The notes beneath the pieces are model-generated. The model was given only the letters and a program-made list of their open reading frames with translations. It did not search any database and was not told the DNA's origin. A DNA stretch of 51,272 nt from positions 1-51,272 of the forward strand of contig NZ_LZIC01000007.1 in assembly GCF_001667185.1 (NCBI RefSeq). Direction: 5' to 3'. The DNA is from Mycobacterium sp. 852002-50816_SCH5313054-b. GTDB taxonomy: Bacteria; Actinomycetota; Actinomycetes; Mycobacteriales; Mycobacteriaceae. The position numbers were made by a program, and so were the translations under genes. Shown here in pieces: positions 29,975 through 37,668 of the stretch. Position 1 is the first letter of the stretch. Each line of letters starts with the position of its first letter.

Positions 29975-31625
29975 GATCGACCCCGGCCTCCGCGGCCACC
30001 CGGACCACCCGGTCACCGATCGCGACGACGGGCTCGCGATGGCCGACGACAACCACCGTCGCGCCGGCGCGCGCCCGCTCGACGATGGCCCGCAGGACCC
30101 GCTGCTCGGTGCGCGCGTCCAGGTGCGCGGTGGGCTCGTCGAGGAGCAGCACCGGGGCCGCCGACCCCAGCGCCCGCGCGAGGCCGAGCCGCTGCCGCTG
30201 TCCCAGCGACAGCCCGACGCCCCCGCGCCCGAGGAGGGTGTTCATCCCGTCGGGCAGTTCGGCCAGTACTGCGTCGAAACCGGATGCGGCACAGCCCCCC
30301 TCGAGGTCGGTCACCGGTCCCAGTAGGAGCAGGTTGTCGCGCACGGTGCCGGGGACCAGCACCGGGCGCTGCGGCAGCCAGGACAGCTGCCGCCACCATG
30401 CGGCCGGGTCCAGGTCGGTGACGTCGGCTCCGGCCACGGTGACCCGGCCCGCGGACGGCACGGTGATCCCGGCGATCGCCTGCAGCGCGGTGCTCTTGCC
30501 GGCGCCGTTGGGCCCGGTCAGCACCGTCACCCGGCCGGGTTCGATGACCGCGGTCAGATCGCGCGGCGCGTTGCCGTCCCGGCCCGCCACGCTGAGGTTT
30601 TCCACGCCGATCTCGCCGCCGCGCGCGCTCACCGTCCCGCTACGCGCTGTGGGGCCGGCCGGCTCGCCGATGAGGGCGAACGCCTTGTCGGCGGCGGTCC
30701 TACCGTCCTGCGCGGCATGGAATTCCACGCCGATGCGGCGCAGTGGCCAGTAGACGTCGGGCGCCAGCAGCAGCACCGTCAGCCCGGTGGTCAGGGTCAT
30801 CTCGCCGAAGACCAGGCGCAGGCCGATACCGACCGCGATCAGCGCGACGCCCAGGGTGGCCAGCAATTCGAGCACCAGCGCGGACAGGAAGGCGATCCGC
30901 AGCGTCGCCATCGTCGAGCGCCGATGGGCGGCTGCCAGTTCGGCGATCCGCTGTTCGGGGCCCCGGCCGCGTCCCAGCGCCCGCAGCGTCGGGATGCCGG
31001 CGATCAGGTCCAGCAATCGGGCCTGCAGGGTCGTCATGGCCGCCAGCGCCGCCGCCGAGCGGTCGGCGGTTGCGATGCCGATCAAGACCATGAAGATCGG
31101 GATCAGGGGCAGCGTGATCGCCACGATCACCGCCGATTTCAGGTCATAGGCGGCGATCACGGCGACGGTCGCGGGGGTCAGGATCGCGGCGAGCAGCAGG
31201 GTCGGCAGGTAGCCCGCGAAGTACGGGCGCAACCCGTCGAGCCCGCGGGTGACCACGACCGCGGCGGCGTCGCGTTGGGCGGCGAGTTCGCGTGGCTGGC
31301 GCGCGGTCACCGCCGCGAGCACCTGGCCGTTGAGGTCGGCGATGACCGCGCTCGAGCCCCGCTGACCCAGGCGGGCCTGCAGCCACTGCGTCACCGTGCG
31401 AAACACCCACAGCGCCAACAGGATCGACAGCGGCGCCAGCCAGGAACGCAGGCCGCGCGCGGCGGGATCGCCGACGATGCGCGCGACGGTGCTCGCCAGC
31501 ACGATCGCCGAACCGATCGCGCAGCCCGAGATCACGACTCCGCAGGCCACGCTGGCGAGCAGGTAGCGCCGCAACGCGGTCGATGCCCGCCACAGCCGCG
31601 GGTCCAGCGGTGCCCGGCTGCTCAG
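29961..31625 (-). CDS. cydD: CydD subunit of the ABC exporter CydDC, non-standard start
   Basis: CydD (about 554 aa) has a membrane domain with helices near 25-55, 120-165 and 230-280 and an ATPase domain with Walker A GPNGAGKST, signature VGLSLGQRQRLGLARAL and Walker B VLLLDEPTAHLD. The coding similarity begins LSSRAPLDPRLWRASTALRR, yet no ATG, GTG or TTG lies just before it. The most economical start is CTG 31625 in a CTGA overlap with the cydB stop, copying the ATGA/GTGA couplings seen elsewhere. The codon before it is GTC. A TTG at 31694 would give a 73-base overlap. Assign the start with caution; the gene itself is certain. Confidence 0.93.
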   Translation of the reverse strand: MSSRAPLDPRLWRASTALRRYLLASVACGVVISGCAIGSAIVLASTVARIVGDPAARGLRSWLAPLSILLALWVFRTVTQWLQARLGQRGSSAVIADLNGQVLAAVTARQPRELAAQRDAAAVVVTRGLDGLRPYFAGYLPTLLLAAILTPATVAVIAAYDLKSAVIVAITLPLIPIFMVLIGIATADRSAAALAAMTTLQARLLDLIAGIPTLRALGRGRGPEQRIAELAAAHRRSTMATLRIAFLSALVLELLATLGVALIAVGIGLRLVFGEMTLTTGLTVLLLAPDVYWPLRRIGVEFHAAQDGRTAADKAFALIGEPAGPTARSGTVSARGGEIGVENLSVAGRDGNAPRDLTAVIEPGRVTVLTGPNGAGKSTALQAIAGITVPSAGRVTVAGADVTDLDPAAWWRQLSWLPQRPVLVPGTVRDNLLLLGPVTDLEGGCAASGFDAVLAELPDGMNTLLGRGGVGLSLGQRQRLGLARALGSAAPVLLLDEPTAHLDARTEQRVLRAIVERARAGATVVVVGHREPVVAIGDRVVRVAAEAGVDHAAV

Positions 31626-32662
31626 GACGGACGCCTCGCCAGGCCGATGGACGGCGGTATCCGGTCGGACGAGATCCGTTGCCGGAACACCCAATACGTC
31701 CACGCCTGGTAGACGACCGTCAGCGGCGCCATGATCGCGGTCACCCACGTCATGATCTTGAGGGTGTAGGGGGTCGACGAGGCGTTGTAGATCGTCACGT
31801 TCCATTGGCTGTTCAGCGTCGAGGGCACCAGGTTCGGATACAGCGAGCCGAACAGCAGGATGACGACGGCGGCGACCACCAGCGCCGTGCAGGCGAACGC
31901 CCACCCGTCCGAAGCGCGCCGCCACACCAACAACACGGCGGCCAGCTGCGCGACGACAGCAACCCCCAGCACCAGCCACGTCCAGCCCTTGCCGTGGGCC
32001 AGCTGCGTCCAAAGCCCAAACGCCGCAACCAGTCCGGTCACCGGAAGCGACAGCCGCACCGCGAATCGGTGCGCCTCGTCGCGGATCGTGCCCGAGGTCT
32101 TCAAGGCGACGAACACCGCGCCGTAGAGCAGGAACAGTCCCGCGGTGGCCAGGCCGCCCAGCAGCGTGTAGGCGTTGAGCACGTCGGTGATCGACAGGTG
32201 GATGTGACCGGCGGCGTCCACCGGCAGCCCGCGGACCAGGATGGCGAACGCCACGCCCCACAACACCGCGGGCAGCCAAGACCCGGCGGCGATCCCGAAA
32301 TCGGCCCAGCCGCGCCATTTCGTGTCGTCGACCTTGCCGCGCCACTCGATGGCCACCGCGCGCAGGATCATGCCGAACAGGATCGCCAGCAGGGGGAGAT
32401 ACAGCGTCGAGAACACCGTGGCGTACCAGCCGGGAAACGCGGCGAACATCGCCGCGCCGGCGGTGATCAGCCAGACCTCGTTGCCGTCCCACACCGGGCC
32501 GATGGTGTTGAGCACCGTGCGCCGTTGCAGTTCCGGCTCGCCGATGCCGGCCCGGGCGAACGGCTCCATCAACATGCCGACGCCGAAGTCGAAACCCTCC
32601 AGGATGAAGAAACCGAGGAACAGCAATCCGATGATGCCGAACCACAACTGTTGCAATGCCAC
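31622..32662 (-). CDS. cydB: Cytochrome bd ubiquinol/menaquinol oxidase subunit II
   Basis: CydB (346 aa) is the second subunit of the high-affinity terminal oxidase in the plasma membrane. It shows about nine hydrophobic segments, the N-terminal WFGIIGLLFLGFFILEGFDFGVGM, the conserved PVWDGNEVWLI and the loop WRGKVDDTKWRGWADFG. GTG 32662 has TAAGGAG 7 bases upstream and lies 11 bases after the cydA stop. The downstream gene cydD begins at or within its stop. Order cydA-cydB-cydD-cydC is the standard mycobacterial operon. Confidence 0.97.
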   Translation of the reverse strand: MALQQLWFGIIGLLFLGFFILEGFDFGVGMLMEPFARAGIGEPELQRRTVLNTIGPVWDGNEVWLITAGAAMFAAFPGWYATVFSTLYLPLLAILFGMILRAVAIEWRGKVDDTKWRGWADFGIAAGSWLPAVLWGVAFAILVRGLPVDAAGHIHLSITDVLNAYTLLGGLATAGLFLLYGAVFVALKTSGTIRDEAHRFAVRLSLPVTGLVAAFGLWTQLAHGKGWTWLVLGVAVVAQLAAVLLVWRRASDGWAFACTALVVAAVVILLFGSLYPNLVPSTLNSQWNVTIYNASSTPYTLKIMTWVTAIMAPLTVVYQAWTYWVFRQRISSDRIPPSIGLARRPS

Positions 32663-32673
32663 CGGTCAGCTCC

Positions 32674-34140
32674 TTAATACGCGAACGAAAGCGGGGCCAC
32701 CTCGTCGTCGCTGGGTGCGCGAGGCGGTGCCGGTTCCGCGTCGTGTTCCTGCGGGCCTTCGACGATGTAGCGCTTGAGCAGCCAGAACCAGATGACCGCC
32801 AGCACCGCGTAGACGAGGGTGAAGGTCACCAGGGAGGTGACGACCATGCCGGGGGCGAGGTGGGAGACGGCCTCGTGAACGGTGAACCGAACCTGCTGAT
32901 CGCCGGTCGGGTTCGGGACGACAATCCATGGCTGGCGGCCCATTTCGGTGAACACCCACCCGGAGATGTTGGCCAGGAACGGTGTGGGAATGGTGAGCAG
33001 CGCCGCCCAGGAGAACCAGCGCTGGTTCGGCGCCCGGCCACCCCGGGTGAACCACAACGTCGCCAGCGCGAACAACAGCGGAACGGCGAGGAACCCGATC
33101 ATCGCGCGGAACGACCAGTAGGTGACGAACAGGTTGGGACGGTAGTCGTTGGGCCCGAATCGGTGCTCGAAGTCCTGCTGGATGTTGCGCACCCCCTGCA
33201 GCGTGACGCCTCCGGTCTTGCCCTCGGCCAGGAACGGCAGCACGTAGGGCACCTCGATCACGCGGGTGATGCTGTCGCAGTTGTTGTGCGTGCCGACGGT
33301 CAGGATGGAGAAGTTGGGATCGGTTTCGGTGCTGCACAACGATTCCGCCGACGCCATCTTCATCGGCTGCTGAACGAACATCAGCTTGCCCTGGCGGTCG
33401 CCGGTGAAGAACAGGCCGACGGCGGCGAGCAGCACCACCCAACAGCCCAGGATGGCTGCGGGGCGAAACACGGTGCGGGCGTCCGCTTCGGGAACGGCGG
33501 ACGCGGGTTTTCCCGAGCGGATCAGCCACCACGCGCTGACGGCGGCGACGAACGTCCCGGCGGTCAGCAGCGCCCCGGTGACGGTGTGCGTAAACGCCGC
33601 GCGCGCAGTGTTATTGCTCAGCAACGCGGAGATGCTATCCAGCTCGGCACGGTGCGTCGCCGGGTTGTAGTGCGCGCCGACCGGGTGCTGCATGAACGAG
33701 TTCGCCACGATGATGAAGAACGCGGACACGTTCACGCCGATCGCGACGATCCAGATGCAGGCCAGGTGCACCAGCCGCGGCAGCCGGTTCCAGCCGAAGA
33801 TCCACAGGCCGATGAAGGTGGATTCGAAGAAGAAGGCGAACAGGCCTTCCATGGCCAGCGGGGCGCCGAAGATGTCGCCGACGAACCGGGAGTACTCGCT
33901 CCAGTTCATCCCGAACTGAAATTCCTGAACGATTCCCGTGGCCACGCCGATGGCGAAGTTGATCAGGAACAACTTGCCGAAGAACTTGGTGAGGCGATAC
34001 CACGCCGCATTGCCCGTGGCCACCCACACCGTCTGCATGATGGCGAGCAGGGGAGCCAGCCCGATGGTGAGCGGCACGAAAATGAAGTGGTAGACGGTCG
34101 TGATACCGAACTGCCACCGCGAAATGTCGACGACATTCAT
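32674..34140 (-). CDS. cydA: Cytochrome bd oxidase subunit I
   Basis: CydA (488 aa) carries haems b558, b595 and d and oxidises quinol while reducing oxygen without pumping protons. Visible features are the N-terminal RWQFGITTVYHFIFVPLTIG with the haem-ligand His, FGKLFLINFAIGVATGIVQEFQFGMNW (split: FAIGVATGIVQEFQFG), the GRQPW motif in TEMGRQPWIV and about nine membrane segments. The Q-loop is of the short form. The start is taken at the second ATG (34140), which has GGGGAG 6 bases upstream; ATG 34146 directly abuts that RBS. A dyad at 34169-34185 and a TAGTCT box precede the gene. Confidence 0.97.
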   Translation of the reverse strand: MNVVDISRWQFGITTVYHFIFVPLTIGLAPLLAIMQTVWVATGNAAWYRLTKFFGKLFLINFAIGVATGIVQEFQFGMNWSEYSRFVGDIFGAPLAMEGLFAFFFESTFIGLWIFGWNRLPRLVHLACIWIVAIGVNVSAFFIIVANSFMQHPVGAHYNPATHRAELDSISALLSNNTARAAFTHTVTGALLTAGTFVAAVSAWWLIRSGKPASAVPEADARTVFRPAAILGCWVVLLAAVGLFFTGDRQGKLMFVQQPMKMASAESLCSTETDPNFSILTVGTHNNCDSITRVIEVPYVLPFLAEGKTGGVTLQGVRNIQQDFEHRFGPNDYRPNLFVTYWSFRAMIGFLAVPLLFALATLWFTRGGRAPNQRWFSWAALLTIPTPFLANISGWVFTEMGRQPWIVVPNPTGDQQVRFTVHEAVSHLAPGMVVTSLVTFTLVYAVLAVIWFWLLKRYIVEGPQEHDAEPAPPRAPSDDEVAPLSFAY

Positions 34141-34168
34141 TGTCATCTCCCCTGAGACTACGGCTCGC

Positions 34169-34185
34169 TACGACAAAGTGTAGTA
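34169..34185 (-). promoter_or_regulatory. Dyad in the cydA promoter region, candidate operator
   Basis: The plus strand reads TACGACA AAG TGTAGTA, two 7-base half-sites that match at six of seven positions. On the minus strand it lies upstream of a TAGTCT -10-like box and the cydA RBS. The layout TACNACA-N3-TGTNGTA recalls BlaI/MecI-type operators. Regulator identity is a guess. Confidence 0.5.
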
Positions 34186-34191
34186 GTTAGG

Positions 34192-34788
34192 TCAGACCGG
34201 CGCTATGCCTTGCCCGCTGAGTTGTTTGGACGCCTTGCGGATGCCGAACGACGACACGATCTCGAAGACGCCGATCACCACGAACCACACGCCGACCACC
34301 AGCGCCAGGGTGACGATCGACGCGAACGGCGACGCCAGAACCACGATCCCGGCGAGCAGGCTGATCACGCCGACGAAAATCGACCAGCCGCGTCCGGGCA
34401 GCGCTGGGTCGCTGAGGGCCGAGACCGTCGTCCCGACCCCGCGGAAGATGAACCCGATGCCGATCCAGATGGCCAGCAACAACACCGCGTAGCCCTGACC
34501 GAAATGGCGAAACGCCAAGACCGCCAAGATCAGTGACGCCGCCCCGCTGATGAACAGCAGGATGCGGCTGCCCGCCGAGACGTGCAGGCTGAACGCGAAC
34601 ACCACCTGTGCGACACCGGTGATCAACAGGTAGACGCCGAACGCGACGGCGGCGGTGAGAATGGTGATTCCCGGCCACGCGAGGATCACCGCGCCGACGA
34701 TCAGCGACAGGATTCCCGATACCAGCGTGGATTTCCATAAGTGCGGCAACAAGCTTGGAACGGTGGCGGATCCAGGAGTGGTCTGCAT
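34192..34788 (-). CDS. HdeD-like (DUF308) membrane protein
   Basis: A 198-aa protein with six regularly spaced hydrophobic helices forming three similar pairs, as in HdeD/DUF308 proteins: LVSGILSLIVGAVILAWP, ITILTAAVAFGVYLLITGVA, GSRILLFISGAASLILAVLAF, YAVLLLAIWIGIGFIFRGVG, WSIFVGVISLLAGIVVLASP and LALVVGVWFVVIGVFEIVSS. The repeated G-x-x-x-L-x-x-G pattern is typical. HdeD is linked to acid resistance in enterobacteria; the mycobacterial role is unknown. ATG 34788 (MQTTPGSAT) is preferred to an upstream start 6 codons earlier. It is upstream of and co-directional with cydABDC, 51 bases away. Confidence 0.87.
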   Translation of the reverse strand: MQTTPGSATVPSLLPHLWKSTLVSGILSLIVGAVILAWPGITILTAAVAFGVYLLITGVAQVVFAFSLHVSAGSRILLFISGAASLILAVLAFRHFGQGYAVLLLAIWIGIGFIFRGVGTTVSALSDPALPGRGWSIFVGVISLLAGIVVLASPFASIVTLALVVGVWFVVIGVFEIVSSFGIRKASKQLSGQGIAPV

Positions 34789-34836
34789 GGCCGCAGTCTG
34801 ACACACACGGCGGTGCCCCCGATAGGGACTTTCGGC

Positions 34837-36162
34837 TCAGACGCGCGCGGTGCGCGGTTCCTCGGAACTCAGGTCCGCGGACTGCTCGGTTGCCTTGCGG
34901 CCGATCAGATACCAGGTGCGCATGGGCCCTTTGCCCTTGACGTCGATGCTGCCGCGCTCCTGCAGCACGAACTCGCCTTTGAGGCGCTCATACATCGCCT
35001 CGGGCACCTGGATCCGTCCCACCGAGTCGGTGGCTTCCATCCGGGAGGCCACATTGACCGCGTCGCCCCACACGTCGTAGAAGAACCGGCGAGAACCCAC
35101 CACACCCGCGACCACGGCCCCGCTTGCCATGCCCACCCGCAGCGGCACCGGTTCGCCGTGTGGATCCTTCAGTCCCGCAGCGACATTCGCCATGTCGAGC
35201 GCGAAGTCCGCGAGCGCCTGGGAGTGGTCGGGCCGCGGGCGCGGGACGCCGCTGACCACCATGTACGAGTCGCCGCTCACCTTGATCTTTTCCAGCCCGT
35301 GTTTGTCCACGAGCGCGTCGAAAGCGCCGTAGAGGCGGTCGAGAAAGCGCACCAGATCGGCCGGCGGGGTGCCGCTGGCGCGTTCGGTGAACCCGACGAT
35401 GTCGGCGAACAAGACCGTTGCGTCGTCGTACTTGTCGGCGATGACGCCGCGGCCCGGCTCCTTGAGCCGCTCGGCGATGCTGGCGGGCAACATGTTCTCG
35501 AGCAGTGTCTCCGAGCGGTCGTACTGGGCCTCCATCACGGCCTCGGCGCGCGCGGTGTCGCGCAGGGCGAACCACACCGTCACGACGACCATCACCACGC
35601 TCGACACCGCGGTGACGACAAACCCCGCCGACGTGGCCCAGGCCGGCTGCAGCCCGGTGTTGCGCGGGACCAGGAATTCGACCGCGATGATCAGGCCGGC
35701 GGCGACGGCCCCCAGTGCCGACGCCAACACGATGTGTTCGATTCCGAGCAGCAGCACCACCAGGCAGGCGCCCACCAGAAAGAAGAATTGAGATCCCGAA
35801 CCCGTGCCCACGTCCAGGCAGCTGGCGAAGACGGAGACGTAGGCCGCGCCGATAAAGGTAAGCGGCGCAACCAATTCCCCGAAGCGCTGCAGCCACGGCA
35901 CCATCGCGAAGACCATGGCGCCGACGACGTTGATCGAACTGACCTGCCACGTCCAGGAATCGGTGGCGATCTGCACGACCACGAAACTCACGCTTACCAT
36001 CACGGCCAGCCACGCGGTGATCATGAGGATCCGGCCGCGGCGCGCGGCGCTGGCGGCGTAGTGCTGATTGCGGTCGCGCGTCTGCGCCCGCACCGCGGCC
36101 ACGCAGTCCGGGCGATTCGACGAGCCGTCTTTCCGGGGTGGGGCCCCGCATTTCTTGGCCAC
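34837..36162 (-). CDS. cya: Membrane class III adenylate cyclase (Rv1625c type)
   Basis: A 441-aa cyclase that makes cAMP from ATP. Six membrane helices (about residues 44-200) are followed by a signalling linker (RAEAVMEAQYDRSETLLENMLP) and one catalytic domain. All key residues are present: metal-binding D254 (LFADIVGFTE) and D298 (KVSGDSYM), adenine-selecting K294 and D363 (FFYDVWGD), and transition-state N370 and R374 (NVASRME). It should work as a homodimer. GTG 36162 matches the length of the M. tuberculosis protein; GTG 36165 is equivalent and the frame remains open to 36213. It is monocistronic in appearance, 48 bases upstream of the HdeD-like gene. Confidence 0.96.
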   Translation of the reverse strand: MAKKCGAPPRKDGSSNRPDCVAAVRAQTRDRNQHYAASAARRGRILMITAWLAVMVSVSFVVVQIATDSWTWQVSSINVVGAMVFAMVPWLQRFGELVAPLTFIGAAYVSVFASCLDVGTGSGSQFFFLVGACLVVLLLGIEHIVLASALGAVAAGLIIAVEFLVPRNTGLQPAWATSAGFVVTAVSSVVMVVVTVWFALRDTARAEAVMEAQYDRSETLLENMLPASIAERLKEPGRGVIADKYDDATVLFADIVGFTERASGTPPADLVRFLDRLYGAFDALVDKHGLEKIKVSGDSYMVVSGVPRPRPDHSQALADFALDMANVAAGLKDPHGEPVPLRVGMASGAVVAGVVGSRRFFYDVWGDAVNVASRMEATDSVGRIQVPEAMYERLKGEFVLQERGSIDVKGKGPMRTWYLIGRKATEQSADLSSEEPRTARV

Positions 36163-36205
36163 CACTTTCAAAGCGTAACCGTTGACCTCGCTATTTGTCG
36201 GCTGG

Positions 36206-36703
36206 CTAGTCAATATCGCGGGTGAGCCACTCCGACGGGCGGTGCGGCGCCAGCGTGCCGTTGGGCATGATGTGCTGCACCGGGTGGCCGTCGCGGGCGG
36301 CCAGGTCGGCGATCATCCGTCGGTGACAACGCCACCAGGTGGGTTCCCCGCACATCACGGCGACGTTGTCGGCCTCGGCATCGCGCAGCAGGCGCCGGTA
36401 TGCCGCCTGAAAGCCGGGCGTGCGGGTATGGGCCGCGTAGTTGGCGAACGACGGGTTTTCCCACCATTGGTCCCGCGGCTCCGGGGCGGTCGACGGTTTG
36501 CGTCGCCCGCCGAGGTCCGGTTCGTGCCGGTAGGCGATCCCGGCGGCGCCCAGCCAGCCCGGCATGGCTTCCTTCGACACGTCGGGGTTGCGCCGCGAGC
36601 CCGGGAAACTGCGCACGTCCACCAGGAGCGTGATGCCGTGCCGGCGAAGCGCGGCGGTGAGTTCGTCGGCGGATTTCGCGCCGTGTCCGATGGTGTAGAG
36701 CAT
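36206..36703 (-). CDS. DUF488 family protein
   Basis: A 165-aa soluble protein with the DUF488 signature: LYTIGHGAKSADELTAALR at the start, LVDVRSFPGSRRNPDVSKEAM, then the conserved WWENPSFANYAAH region and CGEPTWWRCHRRMIADLA near residue 120, where Cys, His and Arg suggest a nucleic-acid or metal site. The function is unknown. ATG 36703 is the start; the longer open frame upstream runs through the tRNA gene and is not coding. It lies 10 bases downstream of the tRNA on the same strand and may be transcribed with it. Confidence 0.88.
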   Translation of the reverse strand: MLYTIGHGAKSADELTAALRRHGITLLVDVRSFPGSRRNPDVSKEAMPGWLGAAGIAYRHEPDLGGRRKPSTAPEPRDQWWENPSFANYAAHTRTPGFQAAYRRLLRDAEADNVAVMCGEPTWWRCHRRMIADLAARDGHPVQHIMPNGTLAPHRPSEWLTRDID

Positions 36704-36713
36704 GGATTGGGAG

Positions 36714-36787
36714 TGCCCTCGGTGGGATTCGAACCCACACTGGACGGGTTTTGAGTCCGTTTCCTCTGCCAGTTGGGATACGAGGGC
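36714..36787 (-). tRNA. tRNA-Leu (anticodon CAA), short variable region
   Basis: The 74-nt gene folds as a cloverleaf: acceptor GCCCTCG/CGAGGGC perfect, D-stem TCC/GGA with loop containing GG, anticodon loop CTCAAAA (anticodon CAA), T-arm GTGGG-TTCGAAT-CCCAC perfect, discriminator A73. CCA is not encoded. The variable region is only five bases (CCAGT), not the long arm normal for tRNA-Leu, and pair 31-39 is A-C. Anticodon and A73 support leucine. On the minus strand a TATGGT box lies at 36806-36801. Confidence 0.88.
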
Positions 36788-36881
36788 TGAGCAGCCTCCC
36801 ACCATAGAGGATCGGTGCGCCGATCGATTCTCACCGCCCCCGAGTTCGCTGGTCGCGGGCATGCACGACACAATGTCCGTC

Positions 36882-37511
36882 ATGACAGGCCCCACGACCG
36901 ATGCCGACGCCGCTGTGCCGCGCCGGGTCCTGATCGCGGAAGACGAAGCACTCATCCGGCTGGACCTGGCAGAGATGCTCCGAGAGGAGGGGTACGAGAT
37001 CGTCGGCGAGGCCGGCGATGGGCAGGAAGCCGTCGAACTGGCCGAGCGCCACAAGCCCGACCTGGTGATCATGGATGTGAAGATGCCGCGGCGCGACGGC
37101 ATCGACGCGGCCTCGGAGATCGCCAGCAAGCGCATCGCGCCAATCGTGGTGTTGACCGCGTTCAGCCAGCGCGACCTGGTCGAGCGCGCCCGCGACGCCG
37201 GCGCCATGGCCTACCTGGTGAAGCCGTTCACCATCAGCGACCTGATCCCGGCCATCGAGCTGGCACTCAGCCGGTTCGCCGAGATCACCGAGCTGGAACG
37301 CGAAGTGGCGACGTTGTCCGACCGGCTGGAGACCCGCAAGGTCGTCGAGCGCGCGAAGGGCCTGCTGCAGACCAAGCAGGGCATGACCGAGCCCGAGGCC
37401 TTCAAATGGATTCAGCGCGCGGCGATGGATCGGCGGACCACCATGAAGCGAGTGGCCGAGGTCGTCCTCGAAACGCTCGGCGACGCGCCCAAGGACACCG
37501 CTTCCGAGTAG
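36882..37511 (+). CDS. pdtaR: ANTAR-domain response regulator PdtaR
   Basis: A 209-aa response regulator. The receiver domain (about 16-130) has the acidic pair in VLIAEDEALIRLDL, phosphoacceptor Asp in DLVIMDVKMPRRDG, Thr in VVLTAFSQRD and Lys in AYLVKPF. The C-terminal ANTAR RNA-binding domain (about 148-203) has VERAKGLLQTKQGMTEPEAF and the FKWIQRAAMDRRTTMKRVAE region. With the kinase PdtaS, encoded elsewhere, it acts on mRNA by antitermination. The start is ATG 36882, with ATG 36873 as an alternative; the upstream part of the frame overlaps the tRNA. Confidence 0.96.
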   Translation: MTGPTTDADAAVPRRVLIAEDEALIRLDLAEMLREEGYEIVGEAGDGQEAVELAERHKPDLVIMDVKMPRRDGIDAASEIASKRIAPIVVLTAFSQRDLVERARDAGAMAYLVKPFTISDLIPAIELALSRFAEITELEREVATLSDRLETRKVVERAKGLLQTKQGMTEPEAFKWIQRAAMDRRTTMKRVAEVVLETLGDAPKDTASE

Positions 37512-37513
37512 CT

Positions 37514-37571
37514 CCGAGACTGCGCTCAGATCGCAAATCTGGGCGAAATCACGCGCTGGTTGCAGTCTCGG
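37514..37571. repeat. Inverted repeat after pdtaR (possible bidirectional terminator)
   Basis: Perfect 10-bp arms CCGAGACTGC (37514-37523) and GCAGTCTCGG (37562-37571) enclose 38 bases that also contain a small CAGAT/ATCTG hairpin (37527-37541). It begins 3 bases after the pdtaR stop, in a gap between convergent genes. No T-run follows. Confidence 0.6.
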
Positions 37572-37597
37572 CGCAGCGGCGTGCGCTAGCGGCTGTT

Positions 37598-37652
37598 GAG
37601 TGTGCATCCAGGCACACGACACGCCGAGCGGGCCCGCCGTGGCTTCACACTG
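37598..37652 (-). repeat. Dispersed intergenic repeat, copy 2 (convergent gap)
   Basis: Read on the minus strand this element runs AGTGTGAA-N-CC ... CGGCGTGTCG ... CCT ... CACACTC and aligns with 6751-6804 over about 54 bases with conserved ends and core. It lies between convergent pdtaR and the thiolase gene. The rest of this 157-base gap is taken by the inverted repeat at 37514-37571. Confidence 0.6.
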
Positions 37653-37668
37653 AGCGGAAGCGCTCCGA

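Noticed and set aside
31626..32645. N-terminal extension of cydD through cydB to 894 aa
   Set aside because: The extension is cydB read in another frame, and CydD homology starts only at LSSRAPLDP.
36704..37207. Upstream extension of the DUF488 gene to 333 aa
   Set aside because: It runs through the tRNA gene and antisense to pdtaR; the conserved DUF488 start is MLYTIGHG.
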